Made by a program: the position numbers and the translations under genes
Assembly (NCBI GenBank): GCA_018816605.1
Contig: JAHIVS010000603.1
Span: forward strand, 1-6,755
Source of the DNA: Pseudomonadota bacterium
Lineage (GTDB): Bacteria; Desulfobacterota; Desulfobacteria; Desulfobacterales; Desulfobacteraceae
Direction of reading: 5' to 3'
DNA length: 6,755 nucleotides
Notes under the pieces: generated by a model
Told to the model about the DNA's origin: nothing
Seen by the model: only the letters and a program-made list of their open reading frames with translations
The model's database searches: none
Shown here: piece after piece, positions 5,123 to 6,755 of the stretch
Layout: every line of letters begins with the position of its first letter
Position numbering within the stretch: position 1 is the first letter of the stretch

Positions 5123-5898
5123 CGGAATATAAAGTTGCCCAAAGCCTGGACCAGGCCGATCAACTGCTCCATGAACACAAGAACAATGTGATTCTGGGCG
5201 GGCTGCTCTGGATGCGCATGGGCCGGAACAGCTACCACACGGGCATTGACCTGTCCCGATTGGGCCTTGATGGTATTATCGAGACAGAAGAGGCCATCGA
5301 AATCGGGTGCATGACCACCCTGCGGCAGATTGAAACCAGTCCCGAACTGGCCGCCTGTTTCGGAAGGGTTCTGGCAGATGCCGTCTCCCACATTGTCGGT
5401 GTCCAGTTCAGAAATGCGGCCACCATGGGCGGCAGTGTTTTTTCCCGGTTCAGCTTTTCAGATGTGTCAACGGCCCTGCTGGCATTAGAAACCCAAGTTC
5501 ACCTTTACCGGGGCGGCATTCTGCCCCTGGAGACCTTTCTGGAATTGCCCCCCCGACGGGATATTCTGGTCAGGCTCTCCCTTAAAAAAAAGGCCTGGAA
5601 AACCAGTTACCAGAGCCATCGCATGACCGCCACAGATTTTCCCGTGCTGGCGGCGGCCATCAGTTGTTGCGAAGACGGGTGGCGGATAAGTCTTGGGGCC
5701 CGGCCCTCCCGGGCAAAGCTTGCCACAATAGCGGCTGCCCTGCTGCCAGAAAAACCCGATGCTGGGCAGATTGCCGCTGCCTGCGACCAGGTGGTTGAAG
5801 AGCTGAGCTTTGGGAGCAATTCCCGGGGGACCCGGGAATACCGGGAGATTCTGGCAAAAGTATTGGTAAAAAGAGGGGTGGAGGCCATATGCAGATAA
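5110..5898 (+). CDS. molybdenum hydroxylase FAD-binding subunit (xanthine dehydrogenase/YgfM-like)
   Basis: A 262-residue middle subunit that carries FAD and passes electrons from the Fe-S clusters to the final acceptor. The N-terminal FAD_binding_5 domain shows ILGGLLWMRM (28-37) in the place of the usual AGGTDLL loop, and RNAATMGGSV (101-110) followed by SD (117-118), which contact the cofactor. From about 150 there is the CO_deh_flav_C domain (ILVRLSLKKK onward). Length and features such as the LELPPRRDIL stretch resemble E. coli YgfM and the FAD subunits associated with selenium-dependent molybdenum hydroxylases, more than the longer CoxM type. The first glycine-rich loop is degenerate, as it is in that branch. 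Start is GTG 5110, with AAGGAA (5095-5100) nine bases before it; it overlaps the TetR gene by 13 bp and the next gene by 10 bp, so coupled translation is expected. Confidence 0.88.
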   Translation: MFGLTEYKVAQSLDQADQLLHEHKNNVILGGLLWMRMGRNSYHTGIDLSRLGLDGIIETEEAIEIGCMTTLRQIETSPELAACFGRVLADAVSHIVGVQFRNAATMGGSVFSRFSFSDVSTALLALETQVHLYRGGILPLETFLELPPRRDILVRLSLKKKAWKTSYQSHRMTATDFPVLAAAISCCEDGWRISLGARPSRAKLATIAAALLPEKPDAGQIAAACDQVVEELSFGSNSRGTREYREILAKVLVKRGVEAICR

Positions 5899-6359
5899 GC
5901 TGTGATATTAACGGAAAAGCGTATACCCGGCACATTGAACCCGATTCTTTGCTCATTGATTTTCTCAGGGACCTGGGCTTTTTAAGCCTCAAACAGGGGT
6001 GCGACACCACCAATTGCGGGCTGTGCACGGTGTGGGTGGATGGAAGGCCCAGATTGTCCTGTGCCATGCTTGCGGCAGGAATCCAGGGCAGACAGATCAC
6101 CACCATTGAGGGCGTGGAAAAGGAGGCCGCAGCCTTCGGGCAGTTTCTGGCGGCCCAGGGGGCGGATCAATGCGGATTCTGCAGCCCGGGCTTTATCATG
6201 AATGTTCTGGCCATGGAAAGGGAGTTGAGTGATCCCAGTGACGACCAGATCCGGCACTATCTTGCCGGAAATTTGTGCCGCTGCACCGGGTATGCCGGCC
6301 AGATGCGGGCCATAACGCGGTATCTTGGGGCCAGAAAAGGGGAACTTTCATGCGAATAG
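5889..6359 (+). CDS. molybdenum hydroxylase [2Fe-2S] iron-sulfur subunit
   Basis: A 156-residue small subunit with two [2Fe-2S] clusters that relays electrons from the molybdenum site to FAD. The N-terminal plant-type ferredoxin domain has C38, C43, C46 and C58 (GCDTTNCGLC then C). The C-terminal four-helix domain has C95 and C98 in QCGFCSPG and C130 and C132 in NLCRCTGY. All eight ligands are present and the length is normal for the XdhC/CoxS/NdhS family. The Q94-C95 pair, which in homologues lies near the molybdopterin, is kept. ATG 5889 is preceded by GGAGG (5880-5884) at a short four-base spacing. It overlaps the FAD gene by 10 bp and the molybdenum-subunit gene by 10 bp. The family is certain; the substrate is not given by this subunit. 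Confidence 0.96.
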   Translation: MQISCDINGKAYTRHIEPDSLLIDFLRDLGFLSLKQGCDTTNCGLCTVWVDGRPRLSCAMLAAGIQGRQITTIEGVEKEAAAFGQFLAAQGADQCGFCSPGFIMNVLAMERELSDPSDDQIRHYLAGNLCRCTGYAGQMRAITRYLGARKGELSCE

Positions 6360-6755
6360 TCAACAAAGGCGTCCCCAAAGTGGATGCCATGGCCCTGGTC
6401 ACGGGCAAGCCGGTTTATACCGATGATCTGGCCCCCAAAAACTGCCTCATTGTCAAACTTCTCAGAAGCCCCCACGCCTTTGCAAAAATTTGTGATATGG
6501 ACACAGCGGTGGCGGCTCAGATGCCGGGAATCGCCTGTGTGATCACCCACAGGGATGTGCCCAGGCACAGGTTTACCATGGCCGGTCAATCCCATCCAGA
6601 ACCCAGCCCCTATGACCGGCTGATCCTTGACCAGATTGTCCGGTATGTGGGGGACCCTGTGGCCATTGTGGCCGGTACCACGGAAAAAGAGGTGGAACGG
6701 GCCATGAAGGAAATCAAGGTTTCCTATGAGGTGTTGGAGCCTGTTCTGGACCCGG
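6350..6755 (+). CDS. molybdenum hydroxylase large (molybdopterin) subunit, N-terminal part; selenium-dependent xanthine dehydrogenase-like
   Basis: The first 135 residues of the catalytic subunit; the frame runs off the right edge. They form the N-terminal aldehyde oxidase/xanthine dehydrogenase a/b hammerhead domain: VTGKPVYTDD (17-26), LRSPHAFA (38-45), MPGIACVITHRDVP (58-71), RYVGDPVAIV (98-107) and YEVLEPV (126-132). The block GQSHPEPSPYDR (79-90) matches what I recall of E. coli XdhD (YgfN) and its selenium-dependent relatives rather than CO dehydrogenase or classic xanthine dehydrogenase. This enzyme type hydroxylates purines or other N-heterocycles at a Mo-pterin centre, with labile selenium (not selenocysteine) on the metal. 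The catalytic Glu and Mo-binding loops lie beyond the window, so substrate and selenium use are inferred. ATG 6350 has AGGGGA (6338-6343) six bases upstream and overlaps the preceding gene by 10 bp. Confidence 0.88.
   Translation, partial: MRIVNKGVPKVDAMALVTGKPVYTDDLAPKNCLIVKLLRSPHAFAKICDMDTAVAAQMPGIACVITHRDVPRHRFTMAGQSHPEPSPYDRLILDQIVRYVGDPVAIVAGTTEKEVERAMKEIKVSYEVLEPVLDP

Noticed and set aside
5822..5846. Repeated CCCGGG-type motifs near the end of the FAD-subunit gene.
   Set aside because: They lie in a well-conserved coding stretch and are explained by Pro, Gly and Arg codons.
5607..6106. Minus-strand open frames opposite the FAD and [2Fe-2S] subunit genes.
   Set aside because: The plus-strand genes carry all cofactor motifs and are tightly coupled; the opposite frames show no recognisable domain.

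Overview
The window looks like a chromosomal stretch from an anaerobic, selenium-using bacterium, most plausibly a sulfate-reducing Desulfobacteraceae-type member of the Desulfobacterota. This is inference from gene style: an NtrB/AtoS-type PAS histidine kinase, an Fe-S protein with an in-frame UGA at a cluster cysteine, and an operon resembling the selenium-dependent branch of molybdenum hydroxylases. No rRNA, tRNA, CRISPR array or insertion sequence was seen.

Layout. (1) Bases 1-303 (+): the 3' end of a [4Fe-4S] protein whose CxxCxxCxxxCP motif has UGA in place of the second Cys, followed at once by a SECIS-like hairpin. (2) Bases 323-1831 (-): a complete membrane-anchored PAS histidine kinase, convergent with the first gene. 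(3) Bases 1832-2008: a divergent promoter region with good sigma70 promoters for the kinase and for a glutaredoxin-like gene (2009-2263, +). (4) Bases 2214-4335 (-): a three-gene string, read from high to low coordinates, holding a class III aminotransferase, a DUF6206-like kinase-fold protein and an M28-like peptidase. All three look damaged. The aminotransferase lacks its N-terminal half. The DUF6206-like frame breaks off near its C-terminus and joins the peptidase out of frame. The peptidase lacks its N-terminus and one expected metal ligand. (5) Bases 4336-4456: an intergenic region with a perfect 22-bp palindrome, probably a TetR-type operator. (6) Bases 4457 to the right edge (+): a TetR regulator followed by overlapping genes for the FAD, [2Fe-2S] and molybdopterin subunits of a molybdenum hydroxylase. 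The last gene runs off the window.

How the genes work together. The TetR gene and the hydroxylase genes overlap by 10-13 bp each, so they are probably one translationally coupled operon, with the TetR protein sensing something tied to the hydroxylase substrate. The palindrome also fills the spacer and -10 of a possible leftward promoter. The aminotransferase remnant begins directly beside it, as if a deletion fused the operator to the middle of an old target gene. The left-hand gene string looks like a decaying cluster, while the kinase, glutaredoxin and hydroxylase genes look intact. The most interesting observation is the candidate selenocysteine cluster ligand at 169-171. The main alternative is a nonsense mutation in a region that already contains damaged genes.
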